DNA of 64,000 nucleotides from the NCBI GenBank assembly GCA_007258455.2, contig VDFB02000003.1, positions 41,667,986 to 41,731,985 on the forward strand, given 5' to 3'. The position numbers and the translations under genes were made by a program. Source of the DNA: Sequoia sempervirens. Lineage: Eukaryota > Streptophyta > Pinopsida > Cupressales > Cupressaceae. Positions 1 to 9,886 of this stretch are shown here, in pieces (position 1 is the stretch's first letter; each line of letters starts with the position of its first letter). The notes beneath the pieces were generated by a model that saw only the letters and a list, made by a program, of their open reading frames with translations, ran no database searches and was not told where the DNA came from.

Positions 1-490
1 AAGCAACCTTGGGCAGGCCCTAAGGAGGAGATTTCTGCTCCCTCTCCCAAAATCCTGCAATGTTGGGTGTGGTGGCTTTCCTTTGACCCCTATTGCTACT
101 CCTACTAGGGCTCCTAGGGTTTTGGGGGAACATTGTCCCTTTGTGCTAGAGGCTAGAGTGTTAAAGGACATAGGTGGTCCATGTTTGCAAGCTGCTTACT
201 CTTGTGATGTGGCTGTTGGGAGTGTTGGGGAGGGTGAACACCCCAAGTTTGCCCTTTTGTTGATGTGTGTGAGCCTATTGCTATTGTAGTGAAAAAGTCC
301 CACTATTCCACTTCAAGTGAGGAGTTTCTCACTTATAGTGTTCCAATGTTGTTCCTCCCCAGGTTGAGGTGGAGGGGTAGATACAAATTGCTATCCCTGA
401 TTCTCTTACTGTTAAGTCGACTGCTTGGTTTAGGAACTCGTTTGTTGGAAGATTCTCAAGTAATCATCCCAACATTGATGTCATTAGAAG
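1..490 (+). pseudogene. LINE (L1-type) ORF1 remnant, 5' part, with start of DUF4283 domain
   Basis: The frame at about 363-490 reads as the first half of a plant LINE ORF1 DUF4283 domain: the stretch STAWFRNSFVGRFSSN, then HPNIDVIR, matches the family pattern W-x-N-x-(L/F)-VG-(R/K)-F followed by P-x-(I/L)-D-(V/L)-I. One in-frame TAG lies at the VEVEG position. The frame continues at 2334 with WVLWKLK after an inserted LTR element, so both pieces were once one gene. Upstream of 360 I see no recognisable domain and several stops. In plant LINEs the product is an RNA-binding, gag-like protein. It is dead here. The family call rests on motif reading only. Confidence 0.6.
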
Positions 491-750
491 TATTAAAATA
501 ATATTGTAATATTTAGTTACAATGGTCAATTAAGTTGTTAGTATAGTCTTTAGAATCTTTCCTTGTTCTCTTTAGTTGTCTTCTACTTTTCTTAGTTGTT
601 GATCTTATCCTTATCGGATAAATCGTTTTTCTTTGTTGTCGATCTTATCCTTATTGGATACATCGTTTGTAACTCTATTTAAGGAGACTTCCACTTCTTT
701 GTTAATATAAAATATCTTGGTAATCATTCTCTCTATTTTCAATTATTTTA
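491..750 (+). repeat. 5' LTR of the gag-only element
   Basis: Matches 2075-2333 along its whole length with scattered substitutions. It contains a duplicated segment around TTATCCTTATCGGATAAA and its variant TTATCCTTATTGGATACA. It ends directly at the primer-binding site. Confidence 0.75.
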
Positions 751-762
751 TGGTATCAAAGC
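751..762 (+). other. Primer-binding site complementary to initiator Met tRNA
   Basis: TGGTATCAAAGC differs by one base from the usual plant Copia site TGGTATCAGAGC and lies immediately after the 5' LTR. Confidence 0.7.
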
Positions 763-1384
763 TTAGGTATTTGTTCTTAAAGTTTTTTTTTTTATAAATT
801 TGTGGGCAGTTTTTTGCATTAAAAAAACTTGTGGGATTATTATCTAAAATTCGCAAGGGCTTTTCAGAAGTTTTTTGGTGAATTTTTTGACAAAAATTCA
901 TTGGTATTTTTTTTTACCTGAAAATTTCATGAGGATTTTTTCAAAAGTTTTTGAACAGATTTTTTCTGCAACTTATTGGCATATCTTTTTACAAACTTCG
1001 TGGGTTTTTCTCTACTAAAAATCACATAGGGTATTAAAGACCTTTTTTTTGACAAATTTTTAGAAAAATTACAATTTTTCAACTCTTTTTTTGCGATTTT
1101 TGTACAAAATTGTGGCTGTTTTTTTGCAGATTTTTTTCAGGACTTCTTTCACAAATTTTCCAGAACTTTATTGCAAGTTTTTTTAACAATTTTTTTACAA
1201 AAAATGTGGGTGTTGTTCGCTGTTAGGGTTTTGATCATTTTTCCTAATTATTTGTGGTTTCGTGGGCCTTTAGGAGAGCCTAGGGTTTTGACCAATTTTT
1301 TCTATAAAATTGTGTTGTTTTTTTACCTTTTTTCAAAAAAGAGGTACATATTCAATTTTTTTCTACAATTTTTTAGTTATCTAT

Positions 1385-2007
1385 CACAGATGAAATGCTT
1401 TTGAAGATTCCTTCAGACAAGTCTTATGTGGAGATTTGGAAACACCTACAAGATCTACACAAGATGTTGGATAAAGACAGGGCATTCTTCCTAAGAACAT
1501 GGTGTTCTCAATAATGATGGACAAGAGGGTTTCTTCCCATGATCATTTAATGAAAATCAGAGACATATGTGATCAATTAGTTGCTATTGGTCGCAAGATG
1601 GAAGAAGACATGGTAGTTATCATGTTGAAAAGCTTACCACAGTTTTACAAGCATTTCATAGAAACTCTCAACATCACATCTACCAATGTTGATCTGAAGT
1701 CTGATGACATATGCAACAAACTCTTGTAGCAGTAGTTTGGTAGCAGTAGTGATTCACCAAGTGCAAAACAAGTCTTTGCAGCCCAAGACAAAGGCAAGTG
1801 GCCTTAGAAGAATGGTCAAGGACAAAATGAAGACAATTCCAAGAATCTGCAATCTATCACATGCCACTATTGTGGTAAACTTGGTCATATTCAAAGTTTC
1901 TACAAAAGGAGGTTGGTTGATCAGCAATCTAACCAAGGAGGATCTTCACCAGAGGCTCATGTCATAGAACATTCTAAGCAAAAGGAGTCAACCTTCTACA
2001 CTTTTTG
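1385..2007 (+). pseudogene. Copia-type gag (UBN2-like) remnant with degenerate zinc knuckle
   Basis: Frame one (from about 1391) gives DEMLLKIPSDKSYVEIWKHL and continues to AFFLR. A 1-base shift near 1495 moves to a frame giving MVFSIMMDKRVSSHDHL, then MKIRDICDQLVAIGRKMEED and LKSLPQFYKHFIETL. These are the W-x-x-L and L-L-x-S-L-P-x-x-(Y/F) signatures of the UBN2 gag domain. A CCHC-like motif follows near 1855 (CHYCGKLGHIQSFYKRR), with the last cysteine replaced by tyrosine. Frameshifts and stops show it is not functional. No pol domain follows. Confidence 0.65.
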
Positions 2008-2074
2008 ACCAGTAGATCATTTTAGTTTTTGGGTTTGGCTTAATATAGTTAATAAATTGACCATTAAGGGAGGA

Positions 2075-2333
2075 TATTAAAATAATATTGTAACATTTAG
2101 TTATAATGGTCAATCAAGTCATTAGTATAGTCTTTAGAATCTTTACTTATTCTCTTCAGTTGTCTTCTTTTTTCCTTAGTTGTCAATTTTATCCTTATCG
2201 GATAAATTGCTTTTCTTAGTTGTCGATCTTATCCTCATCAGATAAATCGTTTGTTACTCAATTTAAGGAGACTTTCGCTCCTTTGTTAATATCAAATATC
2301 TTGGTAAACATTCTCTATTTTTTAATTATTTTA
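2075..2333 (+). repeat. 3' LTR of the gag-only element
   Basis: Direct copy of 491-750, preceded by the polypurine tract at 2066-2074. Divergence from the 5' LTR is visible throughout, which argues for an old insertion. Confidence 0.75.
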
Positions 2334-3480
2334 AGATGGGTGCTTTGGAAATTGAAACTAAGAGGTCAAGTTGAGGTAGTCACTATGCTGAATATTTTTT
2401 TCTTATTTTCATTTTCCCATCTAAATGATTGCTCAAGGACTCTTCTAGAAAGTCCTTGGTTTATGGGGTAGAGAGGCCTTTGTCTTAAAAATTAGTCTCC
2501 AAGCTTTAACCCAATGAATGATGGCATCATTAAGTTTCTTGTGTGGGTTGGACTCGAACAAAGAGATTTTATGGTTATTGCCAATAATTTTGGGTAGTAT
2601 TTTGCTACATATACAATCACAAAATTCAAGAATTGCTTGTTGCTTGCTAGATTTTGTGTGCTTGTGGAGAGAAACATGGTGTTCCCTACTCATATTACCT
2701 TATCTTCTAAATTTGGCGATTGGGAATAGCAAATTGAATTCAAAGACTTCAATAATTTGCAATTGTTGTTGTAAAGTGGACCATGTTACTGCTAGTTGCC
2801 TAAGCAACAAGAAATACTATTTTGTTTGGAGGAAAAAGGAACAAATGCCTATTGTTGTTGATGTGTGCTTGTGGAGAGAAACATGGTGTTCCCTACTCAG
2901 ATTACCTTATCTTCTGAATTTGGTGATTGGGAGTAGCAGATTGAATTCAAAGACTTCAATAATTTGCAATTGTTGTTGTAAAGTGGACCATGTTACTGCT
3001 AGTTGCCTGAGCAACAAGAAATACCATTTTGTTTGGAGGAAAAAGGAACAAATGCTTATTGTTGTTGATGAGTGCATTACCACCATTGAGGATACGTGGA
3101 AGCAAAGTTGGAAGTAGGGGGAAAGCTCCTATAGAGTATACGGTAATGGATACCTCTTTTAAGGTTATAGGGTTGGATGATGAATTTGCTTGTGGACTTA
3201 TGAATCTTCCTTGTTCTAAAAAAAGAAGTTTAGGACACAAAGATTCTTGCACTATGGTTAAGCAAAAATCGTTGGAACAATTTGGTTTCAAACTAACCTA
3301 AATTTGGGTTGGTAGTTTGTAAAGCTTTGTAGTTGTGTTATTGTTGATTCTCCTAGTTTTAGTTGTGTTGTTGTTGATTATCATGGTTGTCCTTTGTTGT
3401 TTTAATGTGATTAATGCGTAATCTTTATTTCTATACAAGGGTCTAGGCCCTTTCAAAATCCCTGCTTTCCTTAATCTAAA
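2334..3480 (+). pseudogene. LINE ORF1 remnant, 3' part: rest of DUF4283, duplicated zinc knuckle, tail
   Basis: 2337-2560 continues the DUF4283 domain (WVLWKLKLRGQVEVV, then NDCSRTLLESPWFMG and the IIKFLVWVGL core, equivalent to PVWVRL). Two stops interrupt it. A second frame (2518-3117) carries a CX2CX4HX4C knuckle, CNCCCKVDHVTASC, at 2758-2799 and again at 2965-3006, because a 207-bp segment is duplicated in tandem. The end (about 3430-3460, GGGTCTAGGCCCTTTC) resembles the 3' tail of plant L1 elements. ORF2 (endonuclease and reverse transcriptase) is missing, so the element is internally deleted or was never autonomous. Confidence 0.6.
2655..3068 (+). repeat. In-frame tandem duplication, two 207-bp units
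   Basis: 2655-2861 and 2862-3068 are near-identical and head-to-tail. The 207-bp period equals 69 codons and preserves the frame, doubling the zinc-knuckle segment. Confidence 0.85.
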
Positions 3481-3493
3481 TATATATTACATT

Positions 3494-3655
3494 ATGTGAT
3501 GATTTATTGGGATTCAATTGCATAGTTTCAACTTTCAAGACAATCTTCATTGAACAATATTTCAGGAGCAGTGGTTCACAAGAACCTAACTCTCATTATC
3601 ATGAATGGTCCACTTGGCACTCATTGCATATAGTTGATGCTATAGTAGCAAAAAT
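3494..3655 (+). repeat. Truncated copy of the 5S-derived palindromic repeat family (left arm only)
   Basis: Shares ordered blocks with the left arm of the element at 9887-10326: GTGATGATTTATTGGGATTC, GTGGTTCACAAGAACC, then ATGAATGGTCCACTT and GCACTCATTGCAT. The 5S-like core is absent. Confidence 0.6.
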
Positions 3656-4055
3656 CTTTCTTGGGAATAACTTGGCAAACCAAAAGATAAAAAAATTGCA
3701 AATCCAAAAATTGCAGAAATAAGAGAAAAACAGTTTATTCTTTTTCTATAGAGTGAAGGGAAATTAGAATTTACACTGAATTTTTTAATATTGTTTTTTT
3801 CATTAATTTTCAGATCGCCAATTACATTGCACAATGCATGGTACATTATTATGTGTTAACATTTGAATAAGGCTAAATGTCAAATGACTTCTACTAAAAC
3901 ATCAACGGTGGGAAAAAATGGGTATAGAAGCCAAAGGAGAAACTGTTTCAATATTGTATAAGTTGTGTGATTACAATAAGACTTCCACCCATTGAATGGA
4001 GATTGCATGGCTCATAAAGCAACCTTGCTTTCAAAGTTTGTACAAGCTAAACCGT
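3656..4055. other. No gene recognised
   Basis: AT-rich sequence with no supported coding frame. The last 100 bases look like the interior flank of the Copia-type polypurine tract that follows. Confidence 0.5.
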
Positions 4056-4420
4056 AAGGGAGGGTGGTAAGGATTAATCTAGACAGCCTCAGGCATCCTA
4101 CCTATGCTAGGATGCTACTAGATGCTCCCCACAAAACAATATATGTATTTTTGTATTTGATACTGACCCAGACATATACAGTTCCTTGAAAATTGCCTGT
4201 AAAACAGCTCAGATGCCCATCAGTATCTGGATATGACCCAAATGCAGTCATGGGAAATATGGAAAGTAGCCAGTACAAAATATATAAGTTGTATCAAACA
4301 AGAAAGTAAAAGAAAAAAGAAAACAATTACAAATCACAAAGGCAAAAATCTCTCATCTCACATATGACTCTCATCTTTGTTTGCTCATATTTAGAGGGGA
4401 TTTGGCTCATAAATTTCAAT
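4056..4420 (+). mobile_element. Copia-type 3' LTR fragment with polypurine tract
   Basis: A purine tract, AAGGGAGGG (4056-4064), is followed by TGGTAAGGATTAATCT, the usual order at the start of a Copia 3' LTR. The right limit is uncertain. I see no matching 5' LTR, so this is a truncated element. Confidence 0.4.
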
Positions 4421-4740
4421 TGAAGTTTCTATGTTTTATGGCTTCTTTTTTGCACATGCTTTTAAGGTATTACTACATCTGTTGTATCCAAATTCCAAAC
4501 CATACTGCATCTAAGGTCTTTTAAAAAAATGGTGTATCCATAACTGTAGGTGCATCCCTACCCACACAACATAGATTGCTACAATACAAAATGATATGAA
4601 AGAAAGTGAACAACCATTACATAGTACATACAGAATACAATTAACAGGCAACTTCTACATATCATATTTGTCAATGGATGTCAAAGAACATAATTTCCAA
4701 GGATACAGTCAAAAGCAATAATGCTGTCTAGCTACTGCAT

Positions 4741-5090
4741 CCAACGTCATGTATTACATGTCATAGTAGACAAGGAGCACTTCAAAGTCAATCAACAAAG
4801 CCAGTTTGAATTCAACATCTGTTAGATATTGTATATCAAATACCAATGACAGCATAGATAGGAAATAATACATCTAAAATAGGAATTCAATCTACCAAAC
4901 CTGACTACAAAATTAAGTTTCCCAAAATAGCTATGATTTATGGGATAAGGGAAATTTTTCCCTAGGAAAGCAGAATGACACTCATTTCGTCCAAAGGCAT
5001 GCATTTACATGCCATGGTAAAAATAAAAAAGAACCTCAAAGTCACTCCCCAAGACCAGTTTGAATTCAACATCTGTTAAGATAGTGTATA
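4741..5090 (+). repeat. Diverged direct repeat pair of about 100 bp
   Basis: 4741-4836 and 4993-5090 share CAGTTTGAATTCAACATCTG and flanking blocks. No gene is visible in 4421-5295. Confidence 0.5.
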
Positions 5091-5295
5091 TTGATTCTGA
5101 GCCAAAAAAAGATAACTGCCTGAAAATAGCTGTGAAACCTCAAAAAAATTGCTGCAAATGAGCAAAAAAAACCTCAAATTACTATTTAAAATGAAAAAAA
5201 TGCTGTGCAGTGAAAAAGGCAGCATAAATCAGGATTAAATCAGAATAAAATCAAATTAAATTGGGAAAGACTCATTTTGGTTCTTCAGAAATTTT

Positions 5296-5870
5296 TTTTA
5301 ATGAATACTACTACTTTGGTTCAAGCATGTTTAACCATTAAGTTTCCTCCACAATCAAGCCCACTTAGATTTCATGAGTGGTTCACTTAAAACTTATTGC
5401 ATCTAGGTAATAGGGGTGACATTAGAACTTCTCAAGAGGTCACCCATCCCAGTACTATGGCTCAAACATGCTTAAACACGGACTTTCCCCAACAATCAAA
5501 CCTACGTATCTTTCATGATGGTCCACTTAACACTCATTGCATCTAGATTTGAAGCACTAAAACTTCCTAGGAGGTCACCCATCGAGCACACTTAACCATG
5601 GAGTTTCCTCACAATCAAGCCCACTTAGCTTTGCTTGTGGGGGTAACTCCATGTCTGAGCATGCTTGAGCTAGATTTATACTGTAATGGGTGACCCCACA
5701 AGAAGTTCTAGTGCTTCACCCTTGTGGGCATCACCTAGATCCAATGAGTGCTAACTGGACCTTTCATGATCATGAGAGATGGATTCTCATGAAATGAAGA
5801 TTGGCTTGAAAAGGCATGGTTGAATCTCAATAAATCATCACATAATTTGATACACTATGAAATCACCACT
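5296..5870 (+). repeat. Degenerate 5S-derived palindromic repeat, multi-unit copy
   Basis: Holds several 5S-like blocks on the reverse strand (GAGGTCACCCATCCCAGTAC at about 5435-5460; GGAGGTCACCCATCG near 5571) and one on the forward strand (GAGCATGCTTGAGCTAG, then GTAATGGGTGACC, 5656-5695). The outer blocks match the element at 9887-10326: CACTCATTGCATCTAG, and at the right end a relative of ATCACAATTTGACACGCTGTG. The left and right parts are inverted repeats of each other, with an extra internal unit. Confidence 0.65.
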
Positions 5871-6007
5871 CAATGAAAATAAATTACATTTGATAAAAAA
5901 GTGTATGGCAATACCATAAAACATGATTTGATGCAGGAGCATCTGGGCTAGCGAGCAATCTGCATCATCAACCAAACAAAAGGTCTTATTGGTTTTAATA
6001 ATTAAGC

Positions 6008-6195
6008 TGTCCACCATCCTTAACTTCTGCCCTGAATTCACCTGTCTGCAGTCTATAATTTGTTCCATAAAGTCACCTATCCGTGGTCCCTTAATTTGTG
6101 CCTTGAATCCACTTGTCTGATGTCCCTAAATTTATGCCACAATCACTGCTAGATTTATCCAAGAGCTAATTTTTGCAGTCCCTTAATTTATATTA
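6008..6195 (+). repeat. Degenerate short tandem array, about 55-bp period
   Basis: Three or four imperfect units share a core like CTGTCTGCAGTC(C)CTTAATTTGTGCC. It lies immediately left of the hAT insertion site. Confidence 0.4.
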
Positions 6196-6203
6196 GAATC
6201 ATT
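6196..6203. other. Left target-site duplication GAATCATT
   Basis: Identical to 8876-8883 on the other side of the hAT element. Confidence 0.85.
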
Positions 6204-6724
6204 CATAGTTCCACCAAGTCTCGGGGACGGGGACGGGGGGACGGCAGGGGACGGGTCTCGGGGGCGCGGGGGCGAGGGACCTAAATTTGGGGACGGGGAG
6301 GGGACGGCGGGGGGACGGCGGCGGGGGGGCGGTGCGCTGAAATACATATAGTACTTGAAAAATTAGTTATAAAAAGATGTATAACTGTAAAAGCCTAAGG
6401 AATAAGTAAATTTTAGAGTTTAAACACATTGCAATGATTTCATTGAACTAGTGAACATTGAAACAATGAAAATTAAAATGAAAATATACTTGTAACTTGT
6501 AAGTTGTAACTTAAATTTTAAATTTTAATAGACATTGTGATTGGAATGAGAACTAGTTGTTTCATAATTTGAATTTCAAAATTTCATAGTCATGATTCAT
6601 AATTACAATCAAGTATCAAGTTATCAACACAACAGTGTTCAAACTTCAAACTTCAAAAACAAAATAGACTAAAATTACTAAATAGTAAATACTAAATAGC
6701 TAATGGCATGATGCCTCTAATGAT

Positions 6725-7280
6725 CTAATCATCTCCAACTCCAAGCTCCATGCCAATCTCCTCATCATCGGAACCATCGGACGAGGACCCCAAATGCTCA
6801 AGCTCATCTAAACCAATACCAACCAGCCCTGTCTGTGTAGCATCCTCATCTATCTGTGCTGGCTCTTCTGGCTCTACATCCCATCTGGCTGCTGGACTCT
6901 CCTTGTATGTAGTTGTGCTGCGATCAATGAGACGTAAGGCACTATGGACAGCCACAAGCTTCTCTGCCCTCCTAGAAGTGAGCCTGTTCCTCTTAACAGA
7001 GTGGATGAAGTTATAAGTGGACCAGTTCCTCTCAGAAGCAGAAGAACTAGAAACTTGGGACAGCTCTACATTCTTGAAGGAGTTCTGAAGGGCAGCTATT
7101 AACTTTACTACCAATGGAACTTGTGGTAGTTTGAGTATTTGAGGCTGAGCCATGTTGTTCTTGTGGTTCAACTTCACCCTCAGCCTCCCCTCCTATTTGA
7201 AAGTCAGGATCATGATCATCTGATGAATCATTTGCACTTTGAATGTCTGGTTCATCATCACTTATGTTGTGTGAACTCAT
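6725..7280 (-). pseudogene. hAT transposase C-terminal dimerisation fragment
   Basis: Minus-strand frames encode ASERNWSTYNFIHSVKRNRL, then [14 protein letters not shown], the conserved core of the plant hAT C-terminal dimerisation domain (S-x-C/S-E-R-N-W-S-x-(Y/F)-x-F-I-H-x-K-R-N-R-L). An acidic tail (GSSSDGSDDEE) and an upstream acidic segment (7047-7280) in another frame complete it. The frames are offset, with a break near 7050-7180, and nothing remains of the zinc-finger N-terminus or the catalytic core. A second, diverged copy of the same domain is at 36950-37870. Confidence 0.75.
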
Positions 7281-7489
7281 TATGATGATTATGCTGCAAA
7301 AACAATGTTAAAAAATAAAAAATAATCAGACTTATGATGTAAACAAAAAAAAATTAAAAATCAAACCTATAAAGTTACAAGTATATACTAAAAGTATAAA
7401 AGAGTCAAGACTAAAACAGTAAAACTTAGAAAGAAATGTGGTCTCATGAATTGCAATATTGCTGCTTGCAAGATATACAAGCAGGAAAA

Positions 7490-8200
7490 TCAAAATGTGG
7501 AAGCAGAGGCAAGGCATGTGAACTATTTCAGTTTGACAGAATGCTGGCAAGTGGCAATTGAATGCATGAAGAGTAAAAGTGTAAAACAGAAAATGTGGAA
7601 GCACAGGCAACTGGCAAGGCATGTGAATTGTTTGACGACTGAAGTCTGAAATCAAAATGAAAATGTGGAAGCACAGGCAAGGCATGTGAAGTTTGAACTG
7701 TTTGATTGTTCAATTTTTTTTTATTTTTAATTTTTATTTATTATTAATTTATTATGCCTCAATGTGGAAGCACAGGCAAGGCATGTGGACTGTTTGATAG
7801 AATGAAAAAATGTGGAAGCACAAGCAAGGCATGTGAACTGTCGAACAGTTCACATGCCTTGCCTGTGCTTCCACATTTTAATTTTATATTTTTCATTCTA
7901 ATTTCTGTCAAACAGTCCACATGCCTTGCCTGTGCTTCCACATTTTGGAAGCACAGGCAAGGCATGTGGACTGTTTGATAGAATGAAAAAATGTGGAAGC
8001 ACAGGCAAGGCATGTGAACTGTCGAACAGTTCACATGCCTTGCCTGTGCTTCCACATTTTAATTTTTTGATTTTCATTCTAATTTCTGTCAAACAGTCCA
8101 CATGCCTTGCCTGTGCTTCCACATTTTGCAAGGCATAATAATTTAATAAATTAATAATAAATAAAAATTAAAAATTAAAAATTAAAAATTGAAACTCATA
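7490..8200. repeat. Nested palindrome built from about eleven copies of a 27-bp motif
   Basis: The motif TGTGGAAGCACAGGCAAGGC, extended by ATGTG, occurs in forward orientation near 7497, 7595, 7663, 7763, 7810, 7947 and 7991, and inverted near 7851, 7918, 8030 and 8098. From about 7761 to 8127 it forms two tandem units of about 183 bp, each itself a hairpin. The AT-rich flanks (about 7700-7760 and 8127-8195) are also mutually inverted, so the whole block could fold into one long stem. It lies inside the hAT element and has no coding role that I can see. Confidence 0.85.
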
Positions 8201-8875
8201 TGAAACTTTGAAAAAAATTTAATTTAATTTTTTATTTTCTGGAACACCAAGCTGCGCACCTCCAGCTGCGAAACTATCGGGGCACTGAGCCACGCGCTAC
8301 CTGAGAGCAGGTCCGCAGCCGTCCGCCACCGCCCATGGCCGGAGGCGCCCGTTCAACAGTGTCGGGCCTCTTTGAGGCGTCCATTGAAATTTCAAATGCT
8401 TGGCGTTTATAAAATAAAAATGCTACAAAAAAACGGAAATCTGAAACCTGAAACCTACCTGGTTAGCAAAAATTCGCTTGAAGGTTAAGACTTGCAGACT
8501 TGCAGTGGAATCAGTTTTGGCTCCTATTCTCAGTCTCCCGCCGGTTGCCAGTCGCCACAGTGAAAAATGAAAATGAAAATTGCTCAGCTCATGTAAAAAA
8601 TATATTCATTTATAAGTTATAACCTAAACTATGTAAATTTTTAATTTTCTTTAAAAAATCATTATTTTATAGGGGACGTGGGAAACTTGGAGTCTTGGAG
8701 ACGCCCAGAAGACTCCGAGTGGAGACGCCCAGAAGACTCCGAGACGCCACGAAGTCTCCTTTTCAGGGAAACGTTCAGGAGACGGCGGAGGGACGGGGAG
8801 GCGGCGGGGGGACGGCGGGGGGACGTTTCCCCGACGTCTCCTCGGTCTCGGAAACGCCCCCCCGGTGGAACTATG

Positions 8876-8883
8876 GAATCATT
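8876..8883. other. Right target-site duplication GAATCATT
   Basis: Identical to 6196-6203. Confidence 0.85.
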
Positions 8884-9873
8884 TCTTCCAAAGCCATAGA
8901 AGAAAAATAAGAAGGATGAAATATAGGTATTTTTGAAAAGAAAATAAGTTATAATTTTTTTTAGCAGAAAAAAAAGCCATTTTCCTGCAAAATGAAAAAC
9001 CTAAAGCTTGGGAAGGTTCTGAAAAAAATTTGAGCTGGGTTTTTATTTTAATTTTATTGAAGAATACATCTTAATTTAGAACAATATATTTGTGGTCAAA
9101 TTTTAATCGTCCAAATTAAAGCTAACTATTTGACAAAATGCCTAAAGAAGAGTTTGGTGTTTTCTTGCTTGCTCAGTGAGCGGATTGCATTCCAGTTGGA
9201 GTAGTTTGGCATCCAGAGGTCTGAAGAATCATCATAGATTCATAACCATCATCATGATTGTTTTTCTTGGTTTCTAACTCATTTTAAGTTCTGTTTGTAT
9301 GTCTTTCAAGGCCAAGACAAAATTCATCATATTTTGTTTTGTAAATGAATGACATGCATCTCAATTTGTCTCTAATGGTTATTGATAAGTCATACTCATT
9401 ATAACTGTCATTAATTTGACACCAGAACCCTGACTGTATCATGATCCTTACAACAAGGTCATATATTTCGAACACCTTTTGCTATATAGTATAAACGAAA
9501 CAACCACCCTACTTTTATTACATGTAGAAATTTTCAGAAACTAAAAAATTGGAACTGAAAGGAAAATGGATAGTGTATTTCCAACACAACTACATCACAA
9601 GGCAAGCCGATCATAGATCAAACACTATATTCCTTCCATTATTTCATTAGGGAAACAAAGGATAGAAGAGAGTTCCAAAGACAAGGAAGTTATATCAACA
9701 AATTGATTTTCTGACAGTATAACAATTCCAGGCCTTGCTATCATACATAGCACATTCCCAGGATCCATAACACTTGGGGGATATGTCTTTAGGATTAAGT
9801 AAAGATATTCTTTTTCTCAAAAACAAGTGTTGTTCTTCCCATACCTCGCAGGGTGCTTTTGGGAAATTGCAAC
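8884..9873. other. No gene recognised
   Basis: AT-rich DNA with only short frames. I see no domain, RNA gene or clear repeat. Confidence 0.5.
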
Positions 9874-9886
9874 ATACCTTAAGTAG
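9874..9886. other. Left 13-bp target-site duplication
   Basis: ATACCTTAAGTAG, identical to 10327-10339. Confidence 0.75.

Larger units (their letters stand above)
491..2333 (+). mobile_element. Short gag-only LTR retrotransposon (Copia-like, TR-GAG type) nested in a LINE
   Basis: Two about 260-bp direct repeats (491-750 and 2075-2333) flank 1.3 kb. A tRNA-iMet-type primer-binding site, TGGTATCAAAGC, follows the left repeat (751-762). A purine tract, AAGGGAGGA, precedes the right one (2066-2074). The interior holds only a Copia-type gag remnant; protease, integrase and reverse transcriptase are absent, so the element must have been mobilised in trans if it moved in this form. The LTRs begin TATTAAAA and end TTTTA rather than TG...CA, so their ends are mutated or atypical. 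The element splits the LINE DUF4283 frame. A 5-bp target duplication is imperfect (AGAAG left, AGATG right). Confidence 0.75.
6204..8875 (-). mobile_element. Non-autonomous hAT transposon with perfect 8-bp target-site duplication
   Basis: The 2672-bp element has terminal inverted repeats CATAGTTCCACC / GGTGGAACTATG and is flanked by GAATCATT on both sides (6196-6203 and 8876-8883). An 8-bp duplication is the hAT hallmark. Both subterminal regions are very GC-rich (GGGGACGG and GGAGACG repeats). Inside, on the minus strand, is the C-terminal end of an hAT transposase (6725-7280), and then a large palindromic array (7490-8200). The catalytic part of the transposase is missing, so movement would need a related source. 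The perfect duplication suggests a fairly recent insertion. Confidence 0.85.

Noticed and set aside
7759..8138. Frames of 70-98 codons on both strands with repeated CGSTGKAC and SHALPVLPHF peptides
   Set aside because: They are translations of the inverted 27-bp repeat array; both strands are open only because of the repeat sequence.
7490..8200. CRISPR-like array
   Set aside because: Repeats occur in both orientations with no regular unique spacers, in plant transposon DNA.
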